From Candidatus Aalborgicola danicus (GTDB lineage Bacteria; Pseudomonadota; Gammaproteobacteria; Burkholderiales; Burkholderiaceae_C), in the NCBI GenBank assembly GCA_016703945.1, contig JADJBC010000018.1, forward strand, positions 1 to 64,000: 64,000 bases of DNA, in the 5' to 3' direction. The notes beneath the pieces are model-generated. The model was not told the origin of the DNA and ran no database searches. It saw nothing but the letters and a program-made list of their open reading frames with translations. Below, one piece after another: positions 27,029-36,519 of this stretch (the first letter of the stretch is position 1; each line of letters opens with the position of its first letter). The position numbers were made by a program, and so were the translations under genes.

Positions 27029-28050
27029 ATGGACACCAACGAGGCCTACCAGGAACTGGGCGTGGATCCCAGTGTCAATGATGCGGAACTCAAAATAGTC
27101 TGGCGGCGCCTTGTAGCCGCCTGGCATCCTGACCGCAACGCAATGGCCGGGGCAAGTCGACGCATGCAGCAAATCAACAAGGCCTACCAGCACATCCGCC
27201 AATTACGCGATAGCCAAAGCGACGGCACCAACGATGGTGGGCACACTGAATCCCGTGCAGAGCAATCCAGGGCTTCAGCTGCACCTGAACCCGATGGCCA
27301 CACGAGAACGCATGTCCGCAAAGTGGCTCTATCCCTTGAGGATGCGATCCTGGGTTGCACCCGTACCTTGAGTGGGCGTATTGCCCACACGTGCAGTGCC
27401 TGCGTCGGCAAAGGGCAACGCGTGCTGGCCAAGGCTTGCCTGACCTGCCGTGGCAGTGGTGCTGTTCGCAAAGCGGCCCTCTTTGGCTGGTTGTGGAACG
27501 AAGAATCGTGTCCGGATTGCAGCGGCGACGGACGCCATCGCGAGTCCTGTACCGGCGCCGGGTGCGCATTCCCGCAGGTGTGCGCGATGGCCATGTTTTG
27601 AGCGTGCCCGCAGCGCGGCGTGGTGAAACGCAGATTGACCTCGAACTGGAAGTGACGATCGAACCTCACCCGCTATTCACCTTGGACGGCGACGGTCTTC
27701 TGCGCTGTGAAATGCCCGTCAACGGCTATGCGTGGATGTCGGGGCGATGGGTGGAGGTGCCGACCCCCAATGGAATGCAGCAGATGCGCCTGAACCGCAA
27801 TGCCACGACCTACCGGCTGAGCGGGCAGGGTTTTCCGACAACGTTACGGGTGCCCAGAGGCGACTATTTGGTAAAGGTCGTTCCGGCTTTTCCAACGCAA
27901 GATGACCCTGAACAGGAAGCCCTGCTGGAACAGTTGATCGCAATGTCGAATGAAGCTGTCAAAGCCGACCGTTCACAGCCCTTAGGACAATGGACGCGTC
28001 GACTCAAACGTTGGAACGCCAAGCAAAAAGAACCGGCACGGGACGCGTAG
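27029..28050 (+). pseudogene. DnaJ-like co-chaperone, frameshifted
   Basis: The N-terminus is a J-domain (residues ~3-65) with AYQELGVDPSVNDAELK and the catalytic HPD (WHPDRNAM). A zinc-finger-like region with CxxC pairs (CSACVGKGQ, CLTCRGSG, CPDCSGDG) and C-terminal DnaJ substrate domains follow (IPAGVRDGHVL, IEPHPLFTLDGDGLL, YRLSGQGFPTTLRVPRGDYL). Between ~27545 and 27560 the frame shifts by -1; without it the product would be ~340 residues. The start is taken at ATG 27029 (MDTNEAY). It stimulates Hsp70 ATPase in the family; here it is inactive unless the shift is a sequence error. Confidence 0.8.
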
Positions 28051-28142
28051 AGGAACTGACGACACTTTGACCTGCTTGTTCTCAGATATCGATATCACAG
28101 CGGTCGTCAAACAACCAGCTGGGGAATCTGCACCATAGGACC

Positions 28143-29044
28143 TTGATTTTGTGCGGCCCAGTTTCAGAACGCTATGCTCCACCTGCTCCGCGTAAAGACG
28201 ACCAGGTTGATCAGAAGACTCCAAACGATGGGCCGGTGACCACATCCTACTACGTAGATGCTGGCGCCCCGGTTTGTGGTCAATTGGCAAACTTACGCTC
28301 GGGGCGCACGGTATATTTCGGCATGAATCCACTTCAGACGGAATTGCGGCGCCTTTACCTATTTAACGACCATGACGCTGCAACTGACGCACCAAGTCTT
28401 ATTGCTTCTGACGAACGCGTCCGAGCCATGGTGCTGGAGATTGGCAGACCCGCTGACTGGGTTGTGCTTTCCGCACTTTGGCAAAGGGTCCAGACTGAAC
28501 TGGAGTTGCCGGCTCCTGCAATTGCCGTCTCTGGCATAGAGGGCTACCAACTTTGGTTCTCCCTCGCTGAACCTATTCCCGCAACGGAGGCCTTGGCATT
28601 TTTGGATGCGTTGCGTCTTCGCTACCTGCATCAGATCGCGCCTGACCGCATTTGCATGATGCCCAACGAAGCTGGACATGCCCGGCTTGTGCCGGCGGTT
28701 CAACCGACGACCGGCCAATGGTCTGCCTTTGTTTCCCTGACCTCGCTGGTATCTTTGCTGACGCGCCCGGGCTCGATGTGTGTCCAAGCCCTGAAGCCCA
28801 GGCCAAAATATTGACTCGTCTCGAATGCATTGAGCCGGCTCTTTTCCAATCAGTATTGAGTCGAATCAGCCCCAACCGTGGAATGCAACTGGGTGGCGCA
28901 AATGCTCAAACTGTTGTCGCACAAGAATCTCAACTCAAACCCGGCGCAGATCCGAAGCGCTTTTTGCTCGACGTAATGAACGACCAAACCGTGGCGCTTA
29001 GTCTTCGCATCGAGGCGGCAAAGGCACTACTGCCCTACTCGTAG
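28143..29044 (+). pseudogene. Conserved protein of unknown function, frameshifted
   Basis: Two overlapping frames read as one protein. The first covers MNPLQTELRRLYLF (ATG 28323; longer starts to 28143 are open) to LVPAVQPTTGQWSAFVS. The second continues DLAGIFADAPGLDVCPSP to LSLRIEAAKALLPYS. The switch is by -1 near 28715-28735. A segment like SGIEGYQLWFSLAEPIPATE resembles the strand-loop of primase-polymerase folds, but I cannot confirm it. No function is assigned. Next to DnaJ-like and SemiSWEET genes. Confidence 0.55.
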
Positions 29045-29153
29045 GCCAAGGCCAGGCAATACGCCAGTCAAAAGTTGGCGTCACCCTATGATGTGACCGA
29101 TGTCTAGGGCTGGCCTGCCTGCGCTCCTGCTCGGCAGAACGGATAATCGTGCC

Positions 29154-29408
29154 ATGCACTTCATCGACCTACTCGGCATGCTTGCCGCCGTCCTCACCAC
29201 CGCCAGTTTTGTTCCCCAAACCATTCACACCTTCCGCACCCGTGATGTGAGCGGCATCTCACTGGTGATGTACAGCGCCTTTACTGCAGGTGTGGCGCTG
29301 TGGCTGGTCTACGGGCTGCTGCTCGGGGCTTGGCCCATCGTAGTTGCAAACGTCATCACGCTCACTCTGGCTTCCTCCATCCTGTTCATGAAACTGCGCT
29401 ATCGCTGA
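29154..29408 (+). CDS. SemiSWEET-type sugar transporter
   Basis: An 84-residue membrane protein starting at ATG 29154 (MHFIDLLGMLAAVLTT). Three hydrophobic helices fit one half of a SWEET transporter. The first helix has the F-V-P-Q-T motif (SFVPQTIHTFRTRDVSG) that gives SemiSWEETs their PQ-loop, and the second has SLVMYSAFTAGVALWLVYG. Such proteins dimerise and move sugars across the inner membrane by facilitated diffusion. Frame intact. Confidence 0.88.
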   Translation: MHFIDLLGMLAAVLTTASFVPQTIHTFRTRDVSGISLVMYSAFTAGVALWLVYGLLLGAWPIVVANVITLTLASSILFMKLRYR

Positions 29409-29666
29409 AGAAGGTTGGCAAGTTCGGCTCCTTCGCATGCCCTAGCTGCTGTTGTGGTGCGCAAATGGCGCTAGTGATGCTCACTAATCATGCTAGTGAA
29501 AATCCCCCCAAAACTCGCATGAACAAAGGCTTTTCGGGCTTTTTACGCCGATTCCCAATTGTTGCAAACAAACTACATGAGTGACTTGCCGCGCTCATTA
29601 TTCTTGCTAGTCTGGATTCATTGGTCACCAATATTGCTAGTGTCCATTTTTCAGTTCAAGCAAGGC
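29409..29666. other. Left end of a Mu/TnsB-type element
   Basis: Contains TGTTGTGGTGCGCAA at 29450-29464, found again at 41153-41167 upstream of the related transposase remnant. Repeated gctagtg and cactaat motifs between 29470 and 29640 look like transposase-binding sites. No gene. Confidence 0.5.
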
Positions 29667-29890
29667 ATGAAGCAAGAGCCAGCGTCGTCTGAATGCGAGC
29701 TTTCCATTGTGCAAATATTGCGTCCATTGGGCACTCAGCCCATGTCGATGGAGCGGGCCCATAGGGCGGCACAGTTGCTTGAAGTTCACTGGACGTCCGT
29801 GTCCCCCCTGCGCAAGCGCTATCTTGAGGATCATGTGCTTCTTCGCTCACGCCAAGGCCGAAGGTGCCGCGTGAGGGTTCAAACCGCCTA
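29667..29890 (+). pseudogene. N-terminal scrap of a Mu/TnsB-like transposase
   Basis: Starts MKQEPASSECELSIVQ and matches the first ~65 residues of the transposase remnant at 41213 (IVQILRPLGTQPMS, RAAQLLEVHWTSV, LRKRYLEDHV), a helix-turn-helix. The frame is then lost. The core catalytic domain is absent. Confidence 0.7.
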
Positions 29891-29903
29891 AACTCGGATG
29901 TCT

Positions 29904-30175
29904 ACAAGGGAGCCGCCAAACGCTTCTTCAAGGCCTGGTCGAACAACGCCATGCGCAGCAAGTTGGAGCCAGTCAAAAAGGTCGTCAAGATGCTCAGGCG
30001 CGACGAAGAAGGGCTGCTCAACTTTATCCAGCACAGAATCAGCAACGCCTGTGCCGAAGGTTTCAACAGTGCTATCCAACTCATCAAGGTCAATGCCCCT
30101 GGGTTTCGGGATTTCACCAACTATCGGGCGAGGATTCTGTTTCATTGTGGCAAGTTGAACTTGGCGATGGCCTAG
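29904..30175 (+). pseudogene. ISL3-family transposase C-terminal fragment
   Basis: The frame encodes FFKAWSNNAMRSKLEPVKKV and ends with ISNACAEGFNSAIQLIKVNA, RDFTNYRARILFHCGKLNLA, the characteristic end of DDE_Tnp_ISL3 transposases including the region of the last catalytic Glu. The first ~300 residues are missing. It abuts the TnsB-like scrap, so one element landed in or recombined with the other. Confidence 0.85.
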
Positions 30176-30268
30176 AAATTCACAGTGAATTCAACGAAGC
30201 TCCATTAAAAATGGTAATTCGGGAAAGAGGTTGGCGGCAATTCTAAAGAGAGTCTCATCGCGACTAGA

Positions 30269-31131
30269 TCAGGTCACCCGGACCTCGACCTCCATTCCTG
30301 TGAACGCGTCAGCCACACCCACATAGCTGCCCGATACTGGCATCAACAGCGTGATGTCACGCGCTACGGCGACCGGAACCAGGTTGAATCCGCCGATACT
30401 GCGATTGGTGGGGTCAAAGTTGATCCAGCCTGCCCCGGGCACATAGACCTCTGCCCATGCGTGGGTAGATCCGGATCCTGCGGAACCCGTCGCACGGTGT
30501 TGCGGATCGTACAGATAGCCCGACACGATCCGGGCGCCCATGTCCAGGCTGCGTACCGCCTCGGCAAACAGTACGGCGAAGTCGCGGCACGAACCCCACC
30601 CGCGGTCGAGCGATTCGTTGGGCGTCTGGGTACCTTCGCTTTCACGCACCTCGTACTGCAACGCTTCGGACACGCCCTGGCTGATCGCCTTCAACAGTTC
30701 CAGCGTGTCGGGTGTGGAGTCCCGCACAAATGAGCGGGCCCACTTCTGGAGGCGCCCCATCGGGTCCAAGTACTGCTGGATCGCGAGGGCTCCCAGATCA
30801 GCGCGATCATCATTCGAATAGAAGAAGGGGAAATTGAGGGCCGTCGCCGCGATATTGAAGATCGGCCAGGGGTTGCCGGTGTGCTCGAGTTCAACGCGGC
30901 TCTCAATCCGCAATGTGTCGGTCTTGCCGCTGAATGATGCCGTTGCGACAGCATTGCCGGAGACGTCCTGCGCCCACGCGATGGTTGCGTCAGGACACAC
31001 ATTCAAGGTGTGCGATAGATGAGTTGCAGTTCACGACTTTCTCTGGGACGCAGCATCAGTCGGTGCGGATTCAGGCTGACCAGGCTGCGGTAGTGATAGA
31101 CCGTTGTATGACTGATTCGAATTTGGGTCAC
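30269..31131 (-). pseudogene. Transglutaminase-like protein, frameshifted
   Basis: The N-terminal part (from about GTG 31131) reads TQIRISHTTVYHYRSLVSLN PHRLMLRPRESRELQL, typical of bacterial transglutaminase-like proteins. The frame then ends at a TGA near 31005, and the rest continues at -1 (NVCPDATIAWAQDVSGNAVA). The core domain has the Cys in GWGSCRDFAVLF, the His in STHAWAEVYVPGAGW and the Asp in NFDPTN, so the triad is intact. The full protein would be ~285 residues. The family includes cytoplasmic peptidase-like enzymes of unsettled substrate. Confidence 0.8.
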
Positions 31132-31431
31132 GATGGTGTCGGGCTCCTGGATGACATCTAGATTAACACCGTAAGGACGTGCGAGCGTGTCTGGTGCTTC
31201 ACCGATGCCAATAGCGGCAATGCGACTTCTTCGATGTGAAATGAAGCGCAGTTTTACTGAACTCAACAGTCAATCCGGAGTGCATTTCATGTTGGCTTCA
31301 GCGGCCGATATCGGCCTGAGTAATTTTCGTTGAACAACCTGTATCTGGGCCAATGGTGGCGTCCGATCGCGTCTCTTTCCGGGGAATTTGCAGGAGTGGT
31401 CGGAGTTGCGCGAATCTTCCCAATAGGCCCG

Positions 31432-31761
31432 CTAGCGCGTGAGCTTCTTCTCGCGCAGATACCTGGCAATCCCGCAGTAGCCCTTTGAAAACAGGATGTC
31501 TGATTCGACTTTGGCGGGCAACAGCTTTTCACGCATCGCGCTAGCAGCCGCATTGCCCTGAGCTTGGCGGACAAATGCTACTGTTTCTTCGAATTTCAGG
31601 ACTTCGGCGCGGCAGGTATTGGTGTCTGCTGCTGAATCCGCAGCACCCGCGAGCGGGGTGATGCCGCAGGTGAACCCTAGCATCATGACCACCATGGTGC
31701 TGGGTAGATACGCATTTATTGTGGATAAAACAGTGGACATAGGGTTATGGACACTCCGCAC
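31432..31761 (-). CDS. Small exported protein of unknown function
   Basis: A 109-residue ORF with a hydrophobic N-terminal stretch (STMVVMMLGFTCGITPLAGA) ending in an AGA-AD signal-peptidase-like site. The mature part has two Cys (NTCRAEVLKF and KGYCGIARYL) that could form a disulfide. Likely periplasmic. The start could be either of two Met codons. Family not recognised. Confidence 0.5.
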   Translation of the reverse strand: MRSVHNPMSTVLSTINAYLPSTMVVMMLGFTCGITPLAGAADSAADTNTCRAEVLKFEETVAFVRQAQGNAAASAMREKLLPAKVESDILFSKGYCGIARYLREKKLTR

Positions 31762-31883
31762 ACGGTGTGTTAATCGGTGTACGCAAGACGCATGCCGAGT
31801 CTGGGTGGAGGTCGCTGGTTAGTGACCTACACCTAAGTGGAGAGCGAGGTAAAACGGGTGTTCTGTCGCAATAAGGGAGTGTC

Positions 31884-32011
31884 TGTTAGCGCCGACTATG
31901 GAATGACCGACCCACAAGGGCTGCCATCCCGCACCCAGCAACGAACACACGGCATCGCGCTGGGTCACTGGAAATCGGCAGCCCGGGGTCAAAAACGAGT
32001 CGGCAGCAACA
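31884..32011. mobile_element. MITE-like element E1 (TG...CA ends)
   Basis: A 128-bp non-coding segment. The left end TGTTAGCGCCGACT pairs imperfectly with the right end AGTCGGCAGCAACA. Its right ~70 bases match the right part of E2 at 36311-36461 (shared GGGTCA, GGAAATC, GTCAAAAACG). The ends and GGTCA/TGACC motifs recall IS21-type termini, as an inference. Confidence 0.5.
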
Positions 32012-32184
32012 GGTGCTCGCCGAAGTAGACTTAGAGCCCTGAAGCCCTACAACGGCTGGTTGAATTGCCGTTGCCCATACGCTTTGGGCGATTGCCTTTG
32101 GCTTTACGCCCGCCTCGAAAGCGTACCGCTAATGGCGGGTTGGCCCGGCACAAATACCGCCGAGCTTTTTTGTTTGTGACTGGG

Positions 32185-32640
32185 TCAACTTCTTTGACGG
32201 GCGACAGCTGCCTGTGCGGCATAAAGTCTTGATGCATCTGCTGTGTCGCGAGTCACAATCGTTTTACCCACAGGTGCAAGTGCCAACATGGCCAGTTTTA
32301 GGTGCTGGATTCCGAAGGGAATGCCAATGATGGTGACGAAGCATGCCAAGGCAGTCGCAACATGACCGATTGCAAGCCAGACGCCGGCGACGATGAACCA
32401 CAGGACGTTTCCAAGCATGCCCAGTGGCCCGGTTCCAACGTCTTCAGTTCCAGTCAACGCATCACGGCTGATGGCTTCCTTGCCGAAAGGCAGAAAAGCG
32501 AATTGACCGATCACAAAACAGGACTTTGCCCATGGCAGGCCTACGATGGTGATGGCGCAAAGCAGTCCTGCAAGCCACCAACCCAGGCCCATGAAGAGGC
32601 CTCCAAAAATGAACCATAGGACGTTGCCAATAGTGCGCAT
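32185..32640 (-). CDS. yccF: YccF domain inner-membrane protein
   Basis: A 151-residue protein with two copies of the YccF repeat: MRTIGNVLWFIFGGLFMGLG WW and, from ~75, MLGNVLWFIVAGVWLAIGHV. Each copy holds paired hydrophobic segments and an F-G/P loop (GLPWAKSCFVIGQFAFLPFG; GIPFGIQHLKLAMLALAPVG). Inner-membrane location; function unknown in bacteria. The start is preceded by CAGGGAGAATT. Frame intact. Confidence 0.88.
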   Translation of the reverse strand: MRTIGNVLWFIFGGLFMGLGWWLAGLLCAITIVGLPWAKSCFVIGQFAFLPFGKEAISRDALTGTEDVGTGPLGMLGNVLWFIVAGVWLAIGHVATALACFVTIIGIPFGIQHLKLAMLALAPVGKTIVTRDTADASRLYAAQAAVARQRS

Positions 32641-32921
32641 TCTGAATTCTCCCTGTCACAAAAGAAATTTGTTGGTGTCCACATGCTTATAGGTCTGACA
32701 CGATTCAGTCAACGTACAACAGAGAATTATGTTAGCGTGTCTGTGAAAAAATCAACCACACCAGCCAATTCAGAACGTCGAACTGGACCGCCTTACCGGC
32801 ATCAGACCTGAATCTATAACTGTGATCACAACGCCAGATGCTCATGTTGCGTTGACCGCATGCACCTTTGTTTAACCGCCGGGTTTGCGACAAATGATGC
32901 CTATCTGCCGCAATATATTGT
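32641..32921. other. Intergenic, nothing recognised
   Basis: About 280 bases between the yccF start and the stop of the XRE-like gene. It presumably holds the yccF promoter; no clear motif or RNA gene is seen. Confidence 0.35.
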
Positions 32922-33233
32922 CTAGGCCAACGGGGTGTCGGCTTCTTGCATCTCAGCAGTTGAATCTCTCTTGATCAAGACGTATTCGGTGTGCGTTCCC
33001 GTCAGCAGCTGGAACATCGCGAAAATCGGCCCGGGCATATTGCGTAAATCCGTCGTGCTCTCCAGCGCCTGCCAGGTTCTGGACTGCAGTCCACCCCTGC
33101 TCCCCGTCTGAACGGGATAGCCCATCAAAGCAGCAGCGTCCACCTGACTCAGTCCGGTTTTGAGGCGTGCGGCTTTCAGCTCGTCGCCGCTCGGGCTGGT
33201 CATCTCAAGACGTACGGTCGGTTCTCGATTCAT
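32922..33233 (-). CDS. XRE-like helix-turn-helix protein
   Basis: A 103-residue protein. Residues ~12-60 read as a lambda-repressor-type HTH with an inserted Gly/Ser loop (GDELKAARLKTGLSQVDAAA, LMGYPVQTGSRGG, RTWQALESTTDLRNMP). The remainder is short and unrecognised. The pattern of A-R-x-x-x-G-L-S-Q is strong; regulatory targets are unknown. It lies 45 bases downstream of the next minus-strand gene. Confidence 0.6.
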   Translation of the reverse strand: MNREPTVRLEMTSPSGDELKAARLKTGLSQVDAAALMGYPVQTGSRGGLQSRTWQALESTTDLRNMPGPIFAMFQLLTGTHTEYVLIKRDSTAEMQEADTPLA

Positions 33234-33278
33234 GTTTTGTGGTTCGCCGAACGGTTGAAGTGGGCAACAAAGGTCTCG

Positions 33279-33830
33279 TCATTCTGGCGAATCATCCAAT
33301 CGGAGTTGCACTACGTTTGCCTCGATCGTTCCTTGATCTCTCATTTCCGCGTCCACTACCCGATGGAGATACGCATACGCCACGCGCCACTGGGTGCCAC
33401 CACATTGCAAGGAGACGGTCTTGTCATTCAGCCGAATGATTTTGCCGGTACGTTGGTTCTGATCCCGGTCGACAAACCCGACCACATCTCCAATGGCCAC
33501 CTCGTTGCGCCCCAAACCCTGTGCTTTTCGTTCCCGGATTTGCACATCGCTACCGTCCAGGTTGATTGCCGCGTACGAAATCAGCCAACGCCTTGCATCA
33601 TTCATGTCCAACACGACCGCCTGCTTTCTTCGCATTTCAAGCACCTTCCCCTGTCGAAGTGCATTGGCCTGGGGATCAAAATATTGCACGTCTTGACCAA
33701 CCTTCAGCCGGACTTGCACCGATTGCATCCAGCGCGGCTCGTCCAGGACCCGGTCAATGGCGGCTCGCATCCGGTACAGCTCGAACGCAGATGCGTTGTT
33801 CAGTGACTTGATGACCTCAGAATAGTTCAC
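33279..33830 (-). CDS. Conserved accessory protein with two small beta-domain repeats
   Basis: A 183-residue protein. After an N-terminal helix (FELYRMRAAIDRVLDEPRW) come two related beta segments: LKVGQDVQYFDPQANALRQG KVLEM... and VAIGDVVGFVDRDQNQRTGK IIRL.... Each starts with a V/I-G-D/Q-x-V turn and ends W-x-(I/V)-x-Y, as in KOW/Tudor-like barrels. This could be a nucleic-acid-binding accessory protein; family not named. It overlaps the end of the integrase remnant by 14 bases on the same strand. Confidence 0.55.
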   Translation of the reverse strand: MNYSEVIKSLNNASAFELYRMRAAIDRVLDEPRWMQSVQVRLKVGQDVQYFDPQANALRQGKVLEMRRKQAVVLDMNDARRWLISYAAINLDGSDVQIRERKAQGLGRNEVAIGDVVGFVDRDQNQRTGKIIRLNDKTVSLQCGGTQWRVAYAYLHRVVDAEMRDQGTIEANVVQLRLDDSPE

Positions 33831-34604
33831 CCTCTAACTCCTCACGGTTTCCTTCTCTCTTCTGGCGCTGGGCCGCGATTCTGCGTTTCATCCCCCGCAC
33901 GGCCTTAATTTTCCTCGCCAACTCCTGCGTCGAGTAAATCGAAGTCGTATCAATACTGGCATGCCCCGCCAGCTCTGATGCCACTTCAATCGGCACCCCG
34001 TCCACCAGCGCCTGGCGTACAAAAGAATGGCGCATCCAGTGCGTACTGGCCTTCTCAAACCGTCGCGCGTCCAACCCAGCCTGTGCCGCCGACTTGGCGG
34101 CCTGGCGAAAGAACCGCTTGAGCACTGCATAGATCCCGGAGGCTGACAACGCTGAACCCGCTGTCTCGGTCCTGGAACTGGTGACCAGTTCACCTCCCTG
34201 CCCTCGTCCCCACTGCGGTACCGACGCACCCAGGGTTCTGATCAATGGCAGGCTGTCTTTATCGCTGGACTGCTTGTCTTCTTCCAGGAACTCCTTGCCA
34301 TGCAGGGCCAAAAGGTCGACCACTTCCGCCTTGAGCGGAACCTCGCGGGTCTTGTTCCGTTTGCCGGTAACGCTCAGGATCCAGGTCTCGGGCAGGACCG
34401 GGAGCGCTTCGATGCGCAGGTCTTTATGCCGGGCCTTGGCCAGTTCATCCAGTCGAATAGGCGTTTATGAACCTCACCAGGTCGCCCAGGGTGAAGATGC
34501 CCATATTGCGCAGGCATTTGACGACCGGGCGGGCAAACCAGGATTCCAGGCGATCAGTCGCAGTCGGGATGACCGAGAGGATGGTCTCCAGGTAGTTCAG
34601 CGCC
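33817..34604 (-). pseudogene. Tyrosine recombinase remnant, internally deleted (copy R1)
   Basis: Bases 33817-34460 match the C-terminal ~210 residues of the intact integrase at 46092-48173 (HWMRHSFVRQALVDG, GHASIDTTSIYS). From ~34461 the match jumps to a more upstream part of the same gene (the VRFINAYGH and FARPVVKCLRN region) and ends at ~34604. The Arg-I box is lost in the deletion, so the protein is inactive. It keeps the longest of the repeated integrase 3' ends in this region. Confidence 0.85.
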
Positions 34605-34700
34605 CTCCCTCGTATTCAACTGTGACTTGCTTGCAATGATCGCTTCCAAATTGACTTCGCGAGCTTTCTGCGACCTCAGTAAAGCCATCTTGATCTCCTG

Positions 34701-35414
34701 TCAGTAGGCTATTTCTTTACCATCGAGCGAAACGATTGCCACCGTATCGGTCAGTGCGACGATGCCGCCCTTAAACGATGCATTCTTACAAACAACATAG
34801 CGTTCAGCCATGGCCCTTGCTAACTCAGCTGACCCAGCCTTAACTTCGAAGAAAATCCAACCGCCCTTGCGGCCGTCGGACGCCAATGGTGGATTTTCTA
34901 TTCCGGGCGACCATTCACCTGTTCTCTTATTCCAGTGAATGAACTGCGTCCCTGAGCGCGAAAATGTTGCATCAACATCAATCGGGGCTCCACCTGCAAC
35001 ACTCCCAATCGCGTGCTTTCTCACCAACTCCAAATGATCGGCGGGAACATCACATAACGCAGCGCCTTCACACGTCACTACTAGACACGTTCTGGATACC
35101 CTCAATGCTGCGTCTTTGAGAGCGGAGAAGGCCGGTACTAAGCGCAGTTCATCCAGGGGCATGCCTGGCCTTATGATCCCGTTTTGCACGGTGGTGCTCA
35201 TTTGTCTCTGATTTCCTTTGTGCGCAATTATCGAGCTTGGTGGTTGGTTGTTCCCGAGAGCCTGTTGTACGCTCCTGACGTCGCAATGGAGGCTGGCCAA
35301 TGCGGGTGTGGACGCAGCTTTCACCGCTTCCATGTTTTGCGAGGCTGCGTCCTCTGCCGCAGGCGAGTGGGCCACCAACTCGTCAGGTAGATCTGCTGGT
35401 GCGGCCAACGCCAC
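34701..35414 (-). CDS. Cassette protein, family A, fused to a foreign leader
   Basis: The 237-codon frame has two parts. Residues ~72-237 (from ATG 35201, MSTTVQNGIIRPGMPLDELR) match the protein at 45475-45984 along the whole length: RTCLVVTCEGAAL, DVDATFSRSGTQFIHWNKRT, GEWSPGIENPPLASDG, GGWIFFEVKAGS and SFKGGIVAL. The first ~45 residues instead match the N-terminus of the YkgJ-like protein at 44661-45329 (LPDELVAH-PAAE, ASQNMEAVKAASTP). So either a fusion protein is made or, more likely, translation starts at 35201 and the leader is a recombination remnant. Function unknown. Confidence 0.6.
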   Translation of the reverse strand: MALAAPADLPDELVAHSPAAEDAASQNMEAVKAASTPALASLHCDVRSVQQALGNNQPPSSIIAHKGNQRQMSTTVQNGIIRPGMPLDELRLVPAFSALKDAALRVSRTCLVVTCEGAALCDVPADHLELVRKHAIGSVAGGAPIDVDATFSRSGTQFIHWNKRTGEWSPGIENPPLASDGRKGGWIFFEVKAGSAELARAMAERYVVCKNASFKGGIVALTDTVAIVSLDGKEIAY

Positions 35415-35487
35415 GCGCCAAGATAGATGTTTTTCGGGCTCGTGGGAACATTTTCATTGAAGGAGACGATGGTTGTTTATGCGGCAA

Positions 35488-35615
35488 CTCTGCGTTTCAT
35501 CCCCGTGCCACTCGGATCTTGCGTGCCAGTTCTTGCATCGAATAGATGGAAGTCGTATCAATACTCGCATGCCCCACCAACTCACTGGCCAATTCAATCG
35601 GCACCACAACGTTGA
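35488..35615 (-). repeat. Integrase 3'-end fragment (copy R2)
   Basis: About 128 bases match the last ~40 codons of the 46 kb integrase (ELVGHASIDTTSIYSMQELA, with the catalytic H-x-Y region) and stop abruptly at gcaccacaacg. Non-functional; it marks a cassette boundary. Confidence 0.8.
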
Positions 35616-35722
35616 GCGCAAACCAGGTTTCAGCTATGCGCAATCCCTTCACTGGGTTCGCCCACCGCACGGGCCATCCAACTTGGCAACATGGACCGGG
35701 CCGAGCGCATGGCAGCCCACTC

Positions 35723-35886
35723 CTAGGCGTTCCGTCGCGTGTGCAAGCGGTTAAGGGCGCTGACTCCGGTTTCCGGGCCCAGCCAGGACAGGGCTCGGAT
35801 GGCCTGGCCTGCAGGGCGCTTGCCCAAGGCCAATAACCAGCGCCCGGCATGTTGCAGTTCCACGATGGCGAGACGTTGCCAAAGAA
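35723..35886 (-). pseudogene. Unknown gene fragment
   Basis: A minus-strand frame without a start codon encodes LWQRLAIVELQHAGRWLLAL, GKRPAGQAIRALSWLGPETG, VSALNRLHTRRNA and stops at 35723-35725. Its composition and codon use look like a real helical protein end, upstream part missing. Not recognised. Confidence 0.35.
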
Positions 35887-35918
35887 ATGCATTGGCTCAA
35901 GGTCCCAATGCCGATGGG

Positions 35919-36251
35919 CTATTCATTGCCAATGGCATCGGTGCGTTTGCGACTGGCCTGGTATACGGTGAGCACTTGGGTTGCCACCATGTCCACAACA
36001 GGCTTGGTGTGACCCTGCTTGTCGGTCCATACTTTGGGCGTGAGGTTCCCTACCAAAGTAAGTACATCACCATCATCAAGGGCCAACAGGGCTTTGCAGG
36101 TCTCTGCGGAGAATGCAATCGCGTTGACCAGAATGCTCTCCCCGCCTGCGGTATCTGCCTTCACCTTTGCAACTGCATAACTGGATTCGTTCTTACCCTC
36201 ACGCATCTCGGCGCAGCCCACAAGTTGTCCACTGACCAGTCCTTCAATCAT
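35919..36251 (-). CDS. SSB-like single-stranded DNA-binding protein
   Basis: A 110-residue protein with the OB-fold pattern of plasmid-borne SSB-like proteins: MIEGLVSGQLVGCAEMREGK, YAVAKVKADTAGGESILVNA IAF, and KVWTDKQGHTKPVVDMVATQ VLTVY. The acidic C-terminal tail of housekeeping SSB is absent, which is usual in these accessory versions. It probably protects single-stranded DNA during transfer or recombination of the mobile region. Confidence 0.78.
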   Translation of the reverse strand: MIEGLVSGQLVGCAEMREGKNESSYAVAKVKADTAGGESILVNAIAFSAETCKALLALDDGDVLTLVGNLTPKVWTDKQGHTKPVVDMVATQVLTVYQASRKRTDAIGNE

Positions 36252-36310
36252 GATTAATCCTTGTTACTACAGGGCATCGTTGGATTGTCACATCACCGTT
36301 TGCTGTCAGG

Positions 36311-36461
36311 TGTTTGCGCCGCCACGTTTTTGACCCAGGTACCGACATTGGATTGCCCCAAGCCAATGCTGCGAAATTCCGCATGCAGCAGCGCCCAGGG
36401 GCGTGTCTGCATGGGTCAGCGAAATCCCGGCACCTGGGTCAAAAACGTGGCGGCGCTAACA
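36311..36461. mobile_element. MITE-like element E2 with 30-bp terminal inverted repeats
   Basis: A 151-bp non-coding element. The 30-base ends (TGTTTGCGCCGCCACG... and the complement of ...CGGCGCTAACA) differ at one position; 25 bases at 36316-36340 and 36432-36456 are perfect inverted repeats. Related to E1 at 31884. No clear target-site duplication. Confidence 0.75.
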
Positions 36462-36519
36462 GGTCATCACCGGCTGGACGAATCTGGAGGACTTTGGTGT
36501 GCTTGAGCGTTGCAAGTCG

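Noticed and set aside
28143..29044. Naming this a primase-polymerase
   Set aside because: Only one loop-like segment resembles the fold; no catalytic Asp pair could be placed.
36311..36461. Integron attC site
   Set aside because: The ends do not fit RYYYAAC/GTTRRRY, and no integron integrase is present; long perfect ends fit a MITE-like element better.
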